Positions 26,937-39,600 of a stretch of 64,000 nucleotides of DNA are shown here, one piece after another (within the stretch, counting starts at the first letter, position 1; the number at the start of each line of letters is the position of its first letter). Source of the stretch: Ignavibacteriae bacterium HGW-Ignavibacteriae-2 (GTDB lineage Bacteria; Bacteroidota; Ignavibacteria; Ignavibacteriales; Melioribacteraceae); the NCBI GenBank assembly GCA_002839805.1, contig PGYT01000007.1:1-64000 (forward strand), written 5' to 3'. Position numbers and translations under genes: made by a program. The notes under the pieces are model-generated. The model had not been told where the DNA came from and did no database searches. It saw only the letters and a program-made list of their open reading frames with translations.

Positions 26937-28175
26937 TTAACCACCGAAATCATCGAGCATAATGTTTTCAGGTTCAACGCCTAAATTATCCAACATTCTA
27001 ACAACCGCCGAATTCATAACCGGGGGACCGCACATATAGTATTCGCAATCCTCGGGTGCAGAGTGATTTTTGAGATAATTATCATACAGAACCTGATGAA
27101 TAAATCCGGTATGTCCTTTCCAATTATCTTCGGGTAAAGGTTCTGATAAAGCCAAATGCCATGTAAAGTTGGGATTTTCTTCCTGCAGTTTATCAAATTC
27201 TTCCGAATAGAAACATTCTCGTAAACTTCTGGCACCGTACCAAAATGTAATTTTCCTGTCAGTTTTTATTCTTTTCAACTGATCGAAAATATGTGAACGC
27301 ATTGGAGCCATTCCAGCGCCGCCGCCGACAAATACCATTTCAGCTTGGGTTTTTTTAGCGAAAAATTCACCGTATGGACCGGAAATGGTTACTTTATCAC
27401 CCGGTTTCAAATTAAAAATATACGAAGACATTTGTCCTGGCGGTACATCTGGCATTTTGGGAGGAGGTGAAGCGATACGAACGTTAAGCATAATTATTCC
27501 TTCTTCCTCGGGATAATTAGCCATCGAATACGCGCGCACGATTGGTTCTTCAACTTTAGAGACATAACGCCAAAGGTTAAATTTATCCCAATCCTCTCTA
27601 TATTCATCCTCAACCAAAAAATCTTTGTAATTAACTATATGTTCTGGTGCTTCAATTTGTATATATCCACCTGCTCTAAAATCAACTTTTTCACCAGCGG
27701 GCAGTTCCAACACAAGTTCTTTAATAAAAGTAGCTACATTTTGATTGGATCTTACAGTACATTCCCATTTTTTAATTTCAAATACTTCTGCGGGTACTTC
27801 TATTTTAAGATTGCCTTTAACAGGAACCTGGCATGATAGCCTGTAATGCTCTCTGATTTGTTTTCTGTTAAGTTTAGAAGTTTCGGTAGGTAATACATCT
27901 CCACCGCCCTCTGTAACTAAACATTTACACTCACCGCAAGTACCTCCGCCTCCACATGCCGACGGTAAATAAATCTTTTGGCCAGCTAATACATTAAGTA
28001 ATTTACCGCCTATAGGTACCGTTAAAGTTTTATCGGCATCTTCGTTAATTATAATATTAACGTTTCCTGATGCCACTAGCTGCGATTTGGCTAATAGAAT
28101 TATGACTACGAGTACAAGAACAATAACCGTAAACATAACTACGCCTAATATTATTAAATTTAGTCCGTCCATCAA
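26937..28175 (-). CDS. nqrF: Na+-NQR subunit F, NADH dehydrogenase flavoprotein
   Basis: A 412-residue NADH entry subunit. An N-terminal membrane anchor (residues about 5-28) leads to a plant-type 2Fe-2S ferredoxin domain with the [13 protein letters not shown] cluster and the later RLSCQV Cys. An FAD domain (RAYSMAN) and an NADH domain ([24 protein letters not shown]) complete the protein. All expected cofactor residues are visible and the length is normal. It is the last of the six structural genes. Confidence 0.98.
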   Translation of the reverse strand: MMDGLNLIILGVVMFTVIVLVLVVIILLAKSQLVASGNVNIIINEDADKTLTVPIGGKLLNVLAGQKIYLPSACGGGGTCGECKCLVTEGGGDVLPTETSKLNRKQIREHYRLSCQVPVKGNLKIEVPAEVFEIKKWECTVRSNQNVATFIKELVLELPAGEKVDFRAGGYIQIEAPEHIVNYKDFLVEDEYREDWDKFNLWRYVSKVEEPIVRAYSMANYPEEEGIIMLNVRIASPPPKMPDVPPGQMSSYIFNLKPGDKVTISGPYGEFFAKKTQAEMVFVGGGAGMAPMRSHIFDQLKRIKTDRKITFWYGARSLRECFYSEEFDKLQEENPNFTWHLALSEPLPEDNWKGHTGFIHQVLYDNYLKNHSAPEDCEYYMCGPPVMNSAVVRMLDNLGVEPENIMLDDFGG

Positions 28176-28184
28176 AAACTTCCT

Positions 28185-28796
28185 CTATAATTGAATACCT
28201 GAGAATAACATAAACGCCATAGCCATTAAGCCTACTGTAATAAAAGTGATCCCTAACCCGCGTAATCCTTTAGGAACATTACTGTATCTTAATTTTTCGC
28301 GGATACCGGCTAATGCTACAATAGCTAATGCCCAACCTGTACCAGAACCAACTCCGTAAACAATGCTTTCTACGAAAACATAGTCTCTTTCAACCATAAA
28401 AAGGGAACCGCCTAAAATCGCACAGTTAACAGTAATTAATGGCAGAAAAATACCCAAGGAGTTATAAAGAGCGGGCACATATTTATCTAAAGCCATCTCT
28501 AGTATTTGAACCATTGCGGCAATAACTCCGATGTAGGTAATTAACCCTAAAAATGTGAGATCTACATTTTCCAATCCAGCCCAGGATAAAGCTCCTTCTT
28601 TCAAAACGTTCTGATAAATGAGATTATTGACCGGGACTGTAATTGTCTGTACAACTATTACAGCTATTCCTAATCCGATTGAAGTATCAACCTTTTTAGA
28701 TACCGCTAAAAAGGTACACATTCCTAAAAAGAAAGCGAGTGCCATATTCTCAATAAAAACAGACTTAACAAACAAACTTATATAATGTTCTAACAT
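28185..28796 (-). CDS. nqrE: Na+-NQR subunit E
   Basis: A 203-residue membrane subunit with about six spans. It carries the conserved cysteines [12 protein letters not shown] (near 26) and [11 protein letters not shown] (near 120) that, with the pair in NqrD, hold the iron centre inside the membrane. It is paralogous to NqrD and to RnfA. It starts 3 bases after the nqrD stop and ends 9 bases before nqrF. Confidence 0.97.
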   Translation of the reverse strand: MLEHYISLFVKSVFIENMALAFFLGMCTFLAVSKKVDTSIGLGIAVIVVQTITVPVNNLIYQNVLKEGALSWAGLENVDLTFLGLITYIGVIAAMVQILEMALDKYVPALYNSLGIFLPLITVNCAILGGSLFMVERDYVFVESIVYGVGSGTGWALAIVALAGIREKLRYSNVPKGLRGLGITFITVGLMAMAFMLFSGIQL

Positions 28797-28799
28797 TTC

Positions 28800-29420
28800 T
28801 TAATCCTCCTCAACTTGATTAGGTTTCCAGGTACGAACTGCCCAGATAATGAATCCGATTAAAAAGAACGCACTTGCCGGCAGAAGCAATAAACCATTGG
28901 AAACATACCAACCGCCGTCGGTTGTTAAAGGAATTATTGAGATACCGAATAATTTTCCGGCTCCAAATAATTCTCTAATAAAGCCTACAACAAGAAGAAT
29001 AAAAGAATATCCCAAACCGTTGCCTATTCCGTCTATGAAACTTGCTACCGGAGGATTTTGCAAAGCATAACCTTCAGTTCTTCCCATCACAATACAGTTG
29101 GTGATAATTAATCCCACATAAACTGAAAGTTGTTTGCTAACATCATAGGCATATGCTTTAATTAATTGATCGGCGATTATAACAAGAGATGCTATTATGG
29201 TCATTTCAACCAATATTCTTATGCTGCTGGGAATATAGTTTCTAATCAAACTTACGGAATAGCTGGAGAAACCTGTAACAAGAATTACAGCCAAAGACAT
29301 CACAACAGCGGTTTCCAGTTTTGATGTTACCGCCAAAGCGGAACAAATTCCCAGAATTTGTAAAGCTATTGGATTGTTGTTAAACAAGGGATCGAGCAAT
29401 ACATCTTTATATTTTTTCAT
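28800..29420 (-). CDS. nqrD: Na+-NQR subunit D
   Basis: A membrane subunit of 206 residues with about six spans and the conserved cysteines [12 protein letters not shown] and [11 protein letters not shown], partners of those in NqrE. Of two possible starts I use the ATG at 29420: it has AAAGGA at good distance and gives the family start [13 protein letters not shown]. The alternative at 29429 adds three residues. Either start overlaps the 3' end of nqrC (14 or 23 bases), so translation is coupled. Confidence 0.96.
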   Translation of the reverse strand: MKKYKDVLLDPLFNNNPIALQILGICSALAVTSKLETAVVMSLAVILVTGFSSYSVSLIRNYIPSSIRILVEMTIIASLVIIADQLIKAYAYDVSKQLSVYVGLIITNCIVMGRTEGYALQNPPVASFIDGIGNGLGYSFILLVVGFIRELFGAGKLFGISIIPLTTDGGWYVSNGLLLLPASAFFLIGFIIWAVRTWKPNQVEED

Positions 29421-30213
29421 CGGCACCATCCTTTTTCATTTTAGCCAAGAAAGGACCATATCCTTGCTCGCTCAACCAATACTTTACGAGATGATCTACG
29501 CCTCTTGTTGTTAATGTAGATCCAGACAATCCGTCTATTTGGCGATTAGCATTAGGATTAGTAGGATCAACAATTCCTTTTAAAATTTCAATTACTACCT
29601 GGCCGTTTTCATCAATAGCCTGTTTTCCATTCCAGCTTGCTTTCCATTTTGGATTATCAACCTCGCCACCTAATCCAGGCGTTTCTCCATGTTCGTAAAA
29701 TGTAATACCTTTAACTGTTTGAAGGTCTTTATCCAGGGCTAAGAAACCGTACAGAGTTGACCATAATCCTTTGCCGTAAATTGGCAGAATAAATTTTTCA
29801 ACCTCATTTTCTTTTCCGAGGATTTCATATATAACCATATAATTGGGTTTTTTCTTGATACCGGCAATATCCTGATCGGCTGCAATAGCTGTGCTGTAAT
29901 CTGGATTTTGCACTATGCTCTTAATATCAAAAGATTCTGGTTTTGTAAATTCGTCATATTTACTTTCCGGCAATACATCGCCGGATTTAACCTCTATTAC
30001 AATTGGTTTAACTTTCTCTTTATAAATTGTTTCAGGATTTTGTCCTTCGGATTTAAGATCTCCGGCTGCAAGAATGTTTTTAATTTTATCCAGCTTTTTA
30101 TTAGCTGTTTGAATAGAATTAAGACCAACTGCAGCTGATGATACCAAGACGGAGCAAACCAAACAAACTCCAAGCGCAACTGTTATTGTTTTTTTTGTGC
30201 TATCATGCGACAT
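29407..30213 (-). CDS. nqrC: Na+-NQR subunit C (covalent FMN)
   Basis: A 268-residue subunit with one N-terminal membrane helix and a periplasmic FMN-binding domain. The flavinylation motif is [12 protein letters not shown] near residue 230, where ApbE attaches FMN to a threonine. [19 protein letters not shown] segment is typical of the domain. The start overlaps the nqrB end by 11 bases. The apbE gene in the same operon supplies the modifying enzyme. Confidence 0.97.
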   Translation of the reverse strand: MSHDSTKKTITVALGVCLVCSVLVSSAAVGLNSIQTANKKLDKIKNILAAGDLKSEGQNPETIYKEKVKPIVIEVKSGDVLPESKYDEFTKPESFDIKSIVQNPDYSTAIAADQDIAGIKKKPNYMVIYEILGKENEVEKFILPIYGKGLWSTLYGFLALDKDLQTVKGITFYEHGETPGLGGEVDNPKWKASWNGKQAIDENGQVVIEILKGIVDPTNPNANRQIDGLSGSTLTTRGVDHLVKYWLSEQGYGPFLAKMKKDGADEKI

Positions 30214-31405
30214 TACGTGCTACCCTCCTCTTGATATTCATATTAATGAAATATCTATCGATAATCGGTGCGAATACATTCATAAACAAAATTGCCAGCA
30301 TCATTCCTTCGGGGAATGCAGGATTAACAACTCTTACAAGCACAACTAAAATCCCAATTAAGAGTCCATATATATATTTTCCCTGTTCTGTCATTGCGGC
30401 ACTAACAGGGTCTGTTGCCATAAATACAGCTCCGAAAGCGAATCCGCCTGTAACCAAGTGCCATTCCGGTCCGAGGGCAAACATTGGATTTGTAGAACTC
30501 CCAATTAAATTTAGACTGAGCGTCATACCAACCATTCCAATTAAAACACTGAACATAATTTTCCAAGAACCTACCCGTGTAGCAATTAGAATAATTGCAC
30601 CAATGAGTATTGCCAAAGTGGATGTTTCGCCCATGGATCCAGGGATTAAACCTAAAAATGAATCCATCCACGAATAACTTACGTGCATAGCTTTATCCGC
30701 AAATTGAGCAAGTGGAGTCGCCTGACTTAAACCGTCTACAGCCACCCAAACTTTATCTCCCGAAATAGCGGCCGGATATGCGAAGAACAAAAATGCTCTT
30801 GCAGTAAGTGCTGGATTTAATATATTCATTCCTACACCACCAAAAACTTCTTTACCAATAACAACACCGAAAGAAATTCCAATAGCCACTTGCCAGTAAG
30901 GAATGTTTGGAGGAAGGATTAAAGGAAACAATAAACTTGTAACCAAAAATCCTTCGTTAATTTCATGTTTTCTTACTGAAGCGAATATTACTTCCCAAAA
31001 TCCGCCTGCAGCCAGTGTTATTATATATACCGGGAAAAAATAGAGTGCGCCCAAAACCATATTAGACAGAATGCTGGAAGGGTCGTGACCAACACCAAGC
31101 CATACTATAAATTGATCTTGCCAGTTAGTGAATACGGTTTGTCCTGTAGATTGTAATCCCAAATTTGCCTGATAACCTGTGTTAAAAAGAGCCATAAGTA
31201 CAGCAGGAATAAGTGCATAAACAACAGTCATCATCATTCTTTTTAAATCCATCACATCTCTTACGTGTGAAGCATTTTTTGTGATGGTTCCGGGAGTATA
31301 CAAAAATGTATCGGCCGCTTCGAAAAGTGGGAACAACTTTTCGAGCTTGCCTCCCTTGGTAAAATGCTTCTCTTGATTATCTAAAAATTTCCTTAGGAAT
31401 CGCAA
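30203..31405 (-). CDS. nqrB: Na+-NQR subunit B (covalent FMN, Na+ path)
   Basis: A 400-residue membrane subunit with about ten spans, carrying the second covalent FMN at the threonine of SQATPLAQ and binding riboflavin and quinone in the complex. I place the start at TTG 31405, not at the ATG 28 codons upstream (31489), because it gives the family start ([14 protein letters not shown]), leaves a 2-base gap after nqrA, and has a strong ribosome site GGAAGG at 6 bases. That site lies within the last codons of nqrA. The longer frame would overlap nqrA by 82 bases and adds a basic non-family leader. Confidence 0.95.
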   Translation of the reverse strand: MRFLRKFLDNQEKHFTKGGKLEKLFPLFEAADTFLYTPGTITKNASHVRDVMDLKRMMMTVVYALIPAVLMALFNTGYQANLGLQSTGQTVFTNWQDQFIVWLGVGHDPSSILSNMVLGALYFFPVYIITLAAGGFWEVIFASVRKHEINEGFLVTSLLFPLILPPNIPYWQVAIGISFGVVIGKEVFGGVGMNILNPALTARAFLFFAYPAAISGDKVWVAVDGLSQATPLAQFADKAMHVSYSWMDSFLGLIPGSMGETSTLAILIGAIILIATRVGSWKIMFSVLIGMVGMTLSLNLIGSSTNPMFALGPEWHLVTGGFAFGAVFMATDPVSAAMTEQGKYIYGLLIGILVVLVRVVNPAFPEGMMLAILFMNVFAPIIDRYFINMNIKRRVARNVA

Positions 31406-31407
31406 TT

Positions 31408-32757
31408 TTATCCTTCCTTTTCGATTATTGTTAAATTTTCTCTTAGCATTGGACCATAATCTAATTTTGATGGGCAAGAAAATGTACAAAGCGCCAAATC
31501 TTCCTCATCCAATTCCAACAGCCCAAGTTTTTCGGCTTCTTCAACATCATTAACCGCTAAAGATCTTAACAGATAAGTTGGAATAATGTCCAATGGAACC
31601 AATTGTTCGAAATTACCACTTGGTACAATAGCTCTGTGTCCGCCATGTAAAGCAGTGGAAAAATCAAAAGTTTTATTGGGAATTAATTTCGACAATACAA
31701 TATTTTTAATTGAGTACAAATTAAAGCCGGGACTCAACCATCCTAAGAAATGCCTGCTGCGCTCCTCTTTAATTACGGATATTTGCTGATGAAACCTGCC
31801 AAGGTAAGCTTCATCATTTGCAGCTGTTCTTCCCGAAAGAACAGATCCGGATATAATTCTGTTTTCACCTTCAATAAGTTCTCCGCTTGTAATATCGGAA
31901 ATAGCAGCGCCAACGCGGGTTATAACAAGTTGAGGTGATTTTACAGCAGCTCCAGCTAAAGCAATTACTCTTTCTACGTCAATTTTGCCGGTAGTAAACA
32001 ATTTGCCGATCGAAACAACATCCTGCGCGTTTATATACCAAACGAATTTTTTCCTACCAACGGGGTCTATAAAATGTATGTGAGTTCCAACATTGCCCGA
32101 AGGATGAGGACCTTCGAACTCTTCAACGACCAATGAGTCAATTTTTGGCTGAGGAATTTTCGTGCCAGTTTTTTTGCATAAATATAGTTTGCCGTCAGTA
32201 AGTTTAGAAAGAACGGTTAAACCGTTTATAAAGTTATTTTCTTTGCCGGCAATAACTTTTTCAATATCCGGAGCCAGGGGATTTGTATCCATAGCTGTCA
32301 CAAATATTGAGTGAGGAGTATTAGTAGGATTGGCCACACTACTGAATGGTCTGGAACGTAAAGCAGTCCATTGACCCGATTCCGTAAGTATTTCAACTAT
32401 TTTCTCGCGTGTAAGATTAGGCAGTTCACCTTCCGAATAAGTTTGGAAAGTTATTTCATCGCTGCCTTGAAGTTCAATAACAATAGACTTAAAAACTCTT
32501 TTTTCACCGCGATTTATTTCCACTACAGTACCGCTGCCTGGAGAAGTAAATTTAACTTCCGGCTGTTTTTTATCGGTGAATAAAACTTGACCCAATTTAA
32601 CCTTATCGCCAACCTGAACAAGCATAGTTGGTTTCATGCCCACATAATCATCACCCAACAAGGCTACCTTCTTAGGTAATTTGGTCACTTTAACCTCTTG
32701 TAAAGGTTTACCGTTAATTGGTAAGTCTAATCCTTTTTTTAGCTTGTGTAAACCCAT
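31408..32757 (-). CDS. nqrA: Na+-NQR subunit A
   Basis: A 449-residue soluble subunit on the cytoplasmic side. It opens with the family pattern [13 protein letters not shown], has the lipoyl/biotinyl-like [16 protein letters not shown] loop near 85 and the [11 protein letters not shown] region. The length agrees with known NqrA. It is the first gene of nqrABCDEF-apbE-nqrM. A TATTTTTG box (32788-32795, minus strand) that fits the Bacteroidota -7 consensus lies about 30 bases upstream, but the matching -33 element is poor. Confidence 0.97.
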   Translation of the reverse strand: MGLHKLKKGLDLPINGKPLQEVKVTKLPKKVALLGDDYVGMKPTMLVQVGDKVKLGQVLFTDKKQPEVKFTSPGSGTVVEINRGEKRVFKSIVIELQGSDEITFQTYSEGELPNLTREKIVEILTESGQWTALRSRPFSSVANPTNTPHSIFVTAMDTNPLAPDIEKVIAGKENNFINGLTVLSKLTDGKLYLCKKTGTKIPQPKIDSLVVEEFEGPHPSGNVGTHIHFIDPVGRKKFVWYINAQDVVSIGKLFTTGKIDVERVIALAGAAVKSPQLVITRVGAAISDITSGELIEGENRIISGSVLSGRTAANDEAYLGRFHQQISVIKEERSRHFLGWLSPGFNLYSIKNIVLSKLIPNKTFDFSTALHGGHRAIVPSGNFEQLVPLDIIPTYLLRSLAVNDVEEAEKLGLLELDEEDLALCTFSCPSKLDYGPMLRENLTIIEKEG

Positions 32758-33067
32758 AATTTACCTGATTATCAGTTATCGAAAAAACAAAAATAGTGTT
32801 TCTCTATATATTATAAAAGAAGATATATTGATATTTTGAACTATCTTGCAAAAATAACACAACTTATTTAATAATAAGAACTTACAATGTTAAAAAAAAA
32901 CTGAATTTTTCCACAAATAATCAAATTGTTTTACAGACTCAATTATTTCGTATACAATAAGTGATTTTTATTTAGCTGGTATTAATTTCACAAATCAGTT
33001 AATTTCTTCTTTTAATTTAAGACATTTTATTTTTTCTAATTTCCAAAAAATTTTATCGGGATTTTTA
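32758..33067. other. Divergent promoter region between nqr operon and T9SS protein
   Basis: A 310-base AT-rich gap between two divergent transcripts. A -7-like box for nqrA lies at 32788-32795. No other element was recognised. Confidence 0.5.
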
Positions 33068-35977
33068 ATGAGAAAAACCTTTTTATTGATGTTTATTCTT
33101 TTCTATTCTGTTTCAACTTATGCTCAGGTATCAGCTCTGGGCCCTGCAGACGGAAATATTTCGATCGGTTATACATTCAATACCAATACAATCGGTCTGT
33201 ATAAATATAATGGAGGAATACGAACAAAAATATTTATTCATCCAAAACCTGAAATCGAAGCCGGTCCGGACAGAGTGCAACCAAATGGACTTTATAAGGA
33301 TAATTTTATTTTAGATCCCAATTATAATAAATTGTCGAAAACAAGCGCCGCTAAACCTTTCATAATACATAATATTGATGGCCCGGATTTAAATACAGAC
33401 GGAAATTATTTGAGAATACCTCCTGACCCTTATGTTGCGGCAGGACCAGATCATATTATGATGGTAATAAACAGTCTTATATTTATTAGGGATAAAAGAA
33501 CAGGGAAACAGATTCAAATTAATCCAATGGCAATGTTTAATTTTATTGATGGTATTTCGCCTTTTGACCCGAAAATAATATATGATCAGTTTCACAATAG
33601 ATGGGTTACAGTTTGGCTGCATGTTGATGAGACCAATAGTATGTCTTATTTCTTATTAGCTGTTTCCGATGATTCGGATCCCAACGGTTTATGGTATACC
33701 TGGGCACTTCCAAGCAACACCAACGGGAATACTCCGGCAGGCAATTGGGGCGACTACCCTGGATTAGGATATGATGATAAAGCAATTTATATAACTTCAA
33801 ACCAGTTTGTTTTTTCCGATAACAAATTTGCTTATAGTAAATTACGGATTATCGATAAAAAGAATATTTACATTGCGGGGGATCCTGGCAAACTTACGTG
33901 GAAGGATTTTTGGGGTATAAATTATCCCGGAGAAGGCACTCCTGCTTTTGGAATAAGACCGGTTCAAATGAAAGAAGCCGCATCAGAATATTATTTGGCT
34001 GCTATTAGGTGGGGCGATACGCATAACAGTTTCGGAATCTACAAGCTAAAAAATGTTTTAACTACTCCAATATTATTGGGTTCTCCTGTATCAACAATTC
34101 AGTATGCTACAACAAAGGGAATTAAAGTTGAGCAGCTCGACGGGGGCTCCAATACAATTGAGCATGGTGATTTACAATTAAGACAAGAGCCAGTTTATAT
34201 AAATGGTAAAATACACCTTGTACATCCGGCAAGGTTCCAGAATAAAATTGGCGTCAGGTATTTAACTATAAACGCAAATAATTTTAAGGCGGCTGAAGAT
34301 GTAATTCTAGGCACTCCAGAACATTATTATTTATATCCCGCGCTGGCTGTAAATAAAAGCAATGATGTCGTTATTACTTATACGCGTGTTTCTTCCAACG
34401 AATACGCAGGAGTATATTTTACATTTTTCCCTTCGGATGTTAAAAATTTTATCGGCAGCAATTTATTATCAAAAGGAAATGCCAAGTACGAATTAACTCT
34501 TGGAGGGGATAGAAACCGATGGGGCGATTACAACGGCGCCTGGGTGGACCCGACAGACGAAAATACATTCTGGATATTTTCAGAGTATTCAAAAGCTACC
34601 GACACTTGGGGAACGCAATTAGGAGGCGTAAGGTACAGAGCATTCAACGAGCCTTATGTCTATCAGGAACAAACTGAACTTAATTTTGGAACAACTCAAT
34701 TAAATGCGGGGGGTAAATCAATTAGTTTTCCCCTATCTAATTTTGGAGGCAGCGATCTTATAATTTCATCAATTCAAAATAAATCCCAAAGGTTTCAGCA
34801 CTTAAGTCCGGCATTACCTATTATAATTACCTCTCTTGATACTGTGAACATTAATTTTTTGTTTACGCCAACGGTTCATGAAGAGACTTATCTGGATACT
34901 CTGATTATTGATACAAATGCCCCTGTTGCCGGAAAGATAAATGTCCCGGCTTTAGGGAAAGGATTTGAAATAATTGGAACAGAAAAAAATATTCTTTACG
35001 CATCAACTGCGAATGTAGTGGGTAGCTTGGGTAGAATAGCCTCGATTGATATAAATTCTGGGGGGAGCACAGTTTTAGGCAAATCCGGATTTAAGCCGGT
35101 AAGCAGCCTTACGATTGATCCTACAAACAATGAGCTTTATGCTCTTAGTAAACCTAATACAAATTTACCAAGTATATTAAAACTGAGGTCCGATAATGGT
35201 TTAGCTATGTTGTATGAAGTAGCGCCTCTGGATCTAAAATGTATAGCATTTGATAAGGAAGGTTTGCTACATGCTATAACAAATGGAAATGAATATTATA
35301 CCGTAGAAATAAAAACCTTATTTTTTAAATTTATTAAAAAGCTTGATTATAACGTCAGTGCCCTCGCAATAAATACTATTACAAATGAGATGATTGTTGC
35401 CTCGAATAATGAAATTGTGAAGGATCAATTTTACAAGTTGAATAAAGATGGAAATTTGATTTTTATCGGTTCCGCAGGATTGGGCAAAATGGTACAGGCA
35501 ATAACTTTTGATAAAGAGGGAAAACTTTACGCTTCAATTGGAAATGAAAATGATTTTAGTGAGCTTGCTGTTATAGATGTCATTTCAGGCTCCGGGCAGG
35601 TTATCGGAAATATGAACCTCAAAGGCGTAATAGGTTTAGCATACTCTATTGGTGGATTAACATCATTAAAAACAAAAAAATCTTTTCCGGTTCAATTTAA
35701 CATGAGCCAAAATTATCCAAATCCTTTTAATCCGTCCACTAATATAGAATTTACCTTACCCGATGCGGGAGTTGTGAAAATTGTTTTATATAATCTGCTC
35801 GGTGAAAAAATAAAAGATTTAGTGGATACTTATTTTGCTCCTGGCGTTCATAGTTTTATAATAAATGAATCTATAACAAGTAAAATGAGCAGCGGGATAT
35901 ATTTTTATAAGATAGAATTCCAATCCATAGAGGGGGAGTTTTTTAGTTCTATTAAAAAGATGTTACTCATTAAATAG
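33068..35977 (+). CDS. T9SS-secreted propeller and Ig-like protein
   Basis: A 969-residue exported protein. It has a signal peptide ending at about residue 19 (TYAQ), a large beta-rich region of about 100-540 with Asp/Trp/Gly repeats (for example GNWGDYPGLGYDDKAIYIT and NRWGDYNGAWVDP), an HYDIN/CHU_ASH-like Ig domain (about 545-650, opening ELNFGTTQLNAGG), a second propeller-like part (about 660-860) and a type A T9SS sorting domain (about 879-969: QNYPNPFNPSTNIEF, then YNLLGEKI, SSGIYFYKIE). The C-terminal domain directs secretion through the type IX system and surface attachment or release. No catalytic residues were recognised, so the function beyond secretion is unknown. Confidence 0.9.
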   Translation: MRKTFLLMFILFYSVSTYAQVSALGPADGNISIGYTFNTNTIGLYKYNGGIRTKIFIHPKPEIEAGPDRVQPNGLYKDNFILDPNYNKLSKTSAAKPFIIHNIDGPDLNTDGNYLRIPPDPYVAAGPDHIMMVINSLIFIRDKRTGKQIQINPMAMFNFIDGISPFDPKIIYDQFHNRWVTVWLHVDETNSMSYFLLAVSDDSDPNGLWYTWALPSNTNGNTPAGNWGDYPGLGYDDKAIYITSNQFVFSDNKFAYSKLRIIDKKNIYIAGDPGKLTWKDFWGINYPGEGTPAFGIRPVQMKEAASEYYLAAIRWGDTHNSFGIYKLKNVLTTPILLGSPVSTIQYATTKGIKVEQLDGGSNTIEHGDLQLRQEPVYINGKIHLVHPARFQNKIGVRYLTINANNFKAAEDVILGTPEHYYLYPALAVNKSNDVVITYTRVSSNEYAGVYFTFFPSDVKNFIGSNLLSKGNAKYELTLGGDRNRWGDYNGAWVDPTDENTFWIFSEYSKATDTWGTQLGGVRYRAFNEPYVYQEQTELNFGTTQLNAGGKSISFPLSNFGGSDLIISSIQNKSQRFQHLSPALPIIITSLDTVNINFLFTPTVHEETYLDTLIIDTNAPVAGKINVPALGKGFEIIGTEKNILYASTANVVGSLGRIASIDINSGGSTVLGKSGFKPVSSLTIDPTNNELYALSKPNTNLPSILKLRSDNGLAMLYEVAPLDLKCIAFDKEGLLHAITNGNEYYTVEIKTLFFKFIKKLDYNVSALAINTITNEMIVASNNEIVKDQFYKLNKDGNLIFIGSAGLGKMVQAITFDKEGKLYASIGNENDFSELAVIDVISGSGQVIGNMNLKGVIGLAYSIGGLTSLKTKKSFPVQFNMSQNYPNPFNPSTNIEFTLPDAGVVKIVLYNLLGEKIKDLVDTYFAPGVHSFIINESITSKMSSGIYFYKIEFQSIEGEFFSSIKKMLLIK

Positions 35978-36161
35978 TAAACTTTATTTATTCATAATAG
36001 TGAATAGATTCAATTTATAATTGCGCTTGAGGAGCTTATTGTTTCTTTTACCCAAAAACAAAGTAAAAAAAAATTGATTTGAACTGAATTTATTATAATA
36101 TTGTTATGATATTTATATTAAATTCAAATCCGTTTATAGCACACCAATTCAAAAGGGTAAT

Positions 36162-36578
36162 GTGGCTTTAATAAGCAAAATAATTTTCTTTTTTACTTTA
36201 TTTATACTATTAAGTTTTTGTTCTTCATCTCAATGTATAAAGTCCCAGAATGATACTGCAAATAATAAGTCAAAAATTAAAATTTCGGCCGATGAGCTTT
36301 TCAAAAAAGATTACGATGTAATTTATAATATTTCGAAAGAATACGCTTTATGTATAGAACGATACGATGAGGACAGGAGTAAAAAATTTTTCATTTATGA
36401 TGTTTCAGCAGGCACTGTAATATTTAAAGATAGTTTCGTATTGGGCAATGTAGTTTGGAGTTCAGATTACGAGGTAAAACTAACTTTACACCCCGGGATA
36501 ATCACAAAAGATGAAAATAATGTTAAGCCAAAATATATTTATAATGTGTTAACAAACACTAAGTCAAATCCACAGTAA
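36162..36578 (+). CDS. Small exported or lipid-anchored hypothetical protein
   Basis: A 138-residue protein, starting at GTG 36162 with AGGG upstream; the overlapping ATG at 36160 is out of frame and stops at once. It has a hydrophobic N-terminus (about residues 5-20) followed by SFCSSSQC. The cysteine near 20 could be lipidated, although Phe before it is unusual for a lipobox. The rest is a small beta-rich domain (SKEYALCIERYDED, FIYDVSAGTVIF) that resembles one or two propeller-like strand pairs. It lies between two T9SS-secreted proteins and may be co-transcribed with the next one 52 bases on. The family is not recognised. Confidence 0.65.
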   Translation: MALISKIIFFFTLFILLSFCSSSQCIKSQNDTANNKSKIKISADELFKKDYDVIYNISKEYALCIERYDEDRSKKFFIYDVSAGTVIFKDSFVLGNVVWSSDYEVKLTLHPGIITKDENNVKPKYIYNVLTNTKSNPQ

Positions 36579-36630
36579 AAGTTTGTAGGGAGTTTTAGCA
36601 GATTAATTTATAATAGATGGGAGTAAATGT

Positions 36631-39600
36631 ATGAGAAAACTATCAATAATACCTTTAATTGCTGTTCTTTTTTTAAGTTTCACCTATGTGGTCACGAATG
36701 ATAAAGTAGATAAAACCACAAGTGTAAAAGAAACGAAAAAGATCGCGGAAAATTATGCGCCCAGCAAATTTAAGAAAAGTTATAATGACAAAGTTTTTTC
36801 ACAAAGAAAAAGCAAAGTGAAAGGTTACGAGAAAATGGATTCTCCGGACAAGTTCGAAGAATATCACAGGTTGATAAGAACGCGAGATGGGGAGACTAAA
36901 CCAAGTTATCCGTTTAATTACAGAATGACAGAATTTAAAAAAATCAACAATCTTTCCGGAATATCTTTGAAGGGTGTTAACAGTTCAAGAGCGCAATTGC
37001 CATGGATTGAACGAGGACCCGCAAATGTTGGCGGAAGAACCAGAGGATTGATAGTAGATCCTGATGACGCAACAAAAAACACCTGGTTCGCAGGATCAGT
37101 GGGCGGAGGTGTTTGGAAAACAACCAACGCTGGGGTTTCATGGGTTCATCTAACAGAAGGTTTGCCAAATCTGTCCACTTCAACTTTGGCGATGTCCCAA
37201 TCCAATCATAACGTTATATACGTAGGAACTGGAGAAGGATTTTTTAATATTGACGCTATTAATGGTAATGGTATGTTTAAAACCACCGATAGAGGATTGA
37301 CCTGGACTCAGTTGGAAAGTACAGCATGGGATGCTAATTATTCGGCTATAAACAGATTGGTTGTAGATCCAAACAATGAAAATATAGTAATAGTTGCCAC
37401 AAATACGGGTATTTTCAGAACCACTGACGGTGGAACAGTATTTACCAAAGTTTATTCATCAGGCAATAGAGTGCAGGATTTAAGGGCAAATCCTAAAAAC
37501 TTTAAATCATTGTACGCTTCCATAGAGGGTAAAGGAGTTTATAAATCCAAAGATGCTGGTTTAACCTGGCGTGCGCCATTGGGGGATAACATTTCTGGCG
37601 GCAGAGCTGAAATTGATATCGCTCCTTCCGATACTTCGTGGCTGTATGCTTCAGTCGACGGCGCAACTTCCAAACTATTTGCATCAATCGACGCAGGTGA
37701 AAACTGGATAGAAGTTATTGAATCCAAGTGGGATGATTGGGATGAAGATGGTGCTGAAGGTGACGAAAGTACCTGGCTCGGAGCTCAAGGCTGGTATGAC
37801 AATACAATAGCAGTTAACCCTTATAATAGATCCGAAGTTTTTTTCGGAGGCATTGACCTATGGAAAGCTTCAATAACATTGGATTCTTCAAAAGGAATTA
37901 CATCAGTTGATATTGGTACTATTGAAACGAAGTTTGGTCTCGTTCCTTCCAATTTACCATACGGTTCAGGTGCTATTGGTTCGGGAGAAGATTATTGGAA
38001 AGAGAAAGTTTTTGAGGAGACTGATTTAGTTTCAGTTGAATTACGTTTCGGACCCGGTAAACATCAAAACGCACATCGTTTCATAGATAATTCAAATACC
38101 TATCAGGATTATGTTGATGTACCATTTGAAGTTTGGGATGTAACAAATAATAAACAGTTGATGGCCTCATTCCTGGACGTTCGTAAGGATGGTGTTTATA
38201 ATTTAAGAGCTTTGAACGGTGATATTCTTCTTATAAATGCAGTTGATTACAACGCGTCAACTCCTTCGGCTGATATTGCTAAAGATAATGGTGCGAAATT
38301 TAAGAATATTTTCGCGTTCACTTTCAGAAACGCTCCCGGAGTATCTTGGGACGCCGCAACTTTACCGGATATGACAGTGAAAATTATGGTGGGCAATTTA
38401 CCCGCATTATTTAGGGAAACTATGCCTATTGTTGATGGCTATTTAAGGTATAAAGGTAATCAGCCGGATATTCATGTCGATCATCATAATCTTGTTATGA
38501 TTCCGATGAATGCGACTACTAAATCTTTTAGAGTGCTAAATTCCAATGACGGCGGTGTTGCCATATCCGATGACAATGGAGTTAACTGGCGGGAAACGGA
38601 TGAGAACGGTTATAATACTTCTCAATTTTACGGCGTTGATAAAAAACCGGGAGCTAACGAGTATTTCGGAGGAATGCAGGACAATGGCACCTGGCAATCC
38701 AAAGCCGGTGAGAACGCCAGCGCAACAACATTATATAATTATAGAATTGGCGGTGACGGTTACGAAACCGCATGGCATGCCGCTGATGGAAATAAAATGA
38801 TTGGGGGCTCTCAATATAATCGTTTAAGAAGATCCACCAATGGAGGGGAAACATTCTTAAATGCTAATGTTGGGTTTGACGATTGGGGCAGTTCGGCTAA
38901 TTCGCCTTTTGTTTCAAAAGTTACAAACTCCAAAATTGATCCGGAAATGGTATTTACAGTAAGTTCCAAAGGTGTTTGGAGATCAGATAACTTTGCCGAG
39001 TCATGGACTCTTTCTCCAATTTCTTCCAGCTGGGGCGGCGGCGGAGTAGTTTATTCGGCGCAGGTCGCAATTTCATTAGCGGATCCACAGATTGTTTGGG
39101 CTGGAATGTATATGAGTGCAACAGGTGTTCCGCATATATCCAAAGATGGCGGCTTAACGTTTACAAAAACAAATCTTTATAACCAGGTTACAATGGGTCG
39201 CATAAGCGGCATTGATACTGATCCAATTGATCCTGCAACTGCTTATGCAACATTTTCGTTCAGTGGAGCACCAAAAGTATTAAAAACTACCGATTATGGT
39301 AATTCCTGGAAAGACATAACCGGATTTGGTACTAATAACGTAAGCGCTACAGGATTTCCGGATGTTGCAACTTATTGTGTTTTAGTGATGCCTTATAATA
39401 AAAATATTATTTGGGTAGGTACAGATATAGGTCTTGTGGAATCTACTGACGGCGGCGCCTCGTGGCATTACGCAAACAGTGGATTACCGGCGGTATCAGT
39501 ATGGGAAATGAAAATTGTTGATGATCAGGTAGTTGTTGCTACTCACGGACGCGGAATATACAGTGTAACTCTTCCTGAACTAGCAAATTATAAACCACCT

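Noticed and set aside
31406-31489. ATG start 28 codons upstream for nqrB
   Set aside because: It overlaps nqrA deeply and adds a basic non-family leader, while the TTG at 31405 has a strong ribosome site and the family N-terminus.
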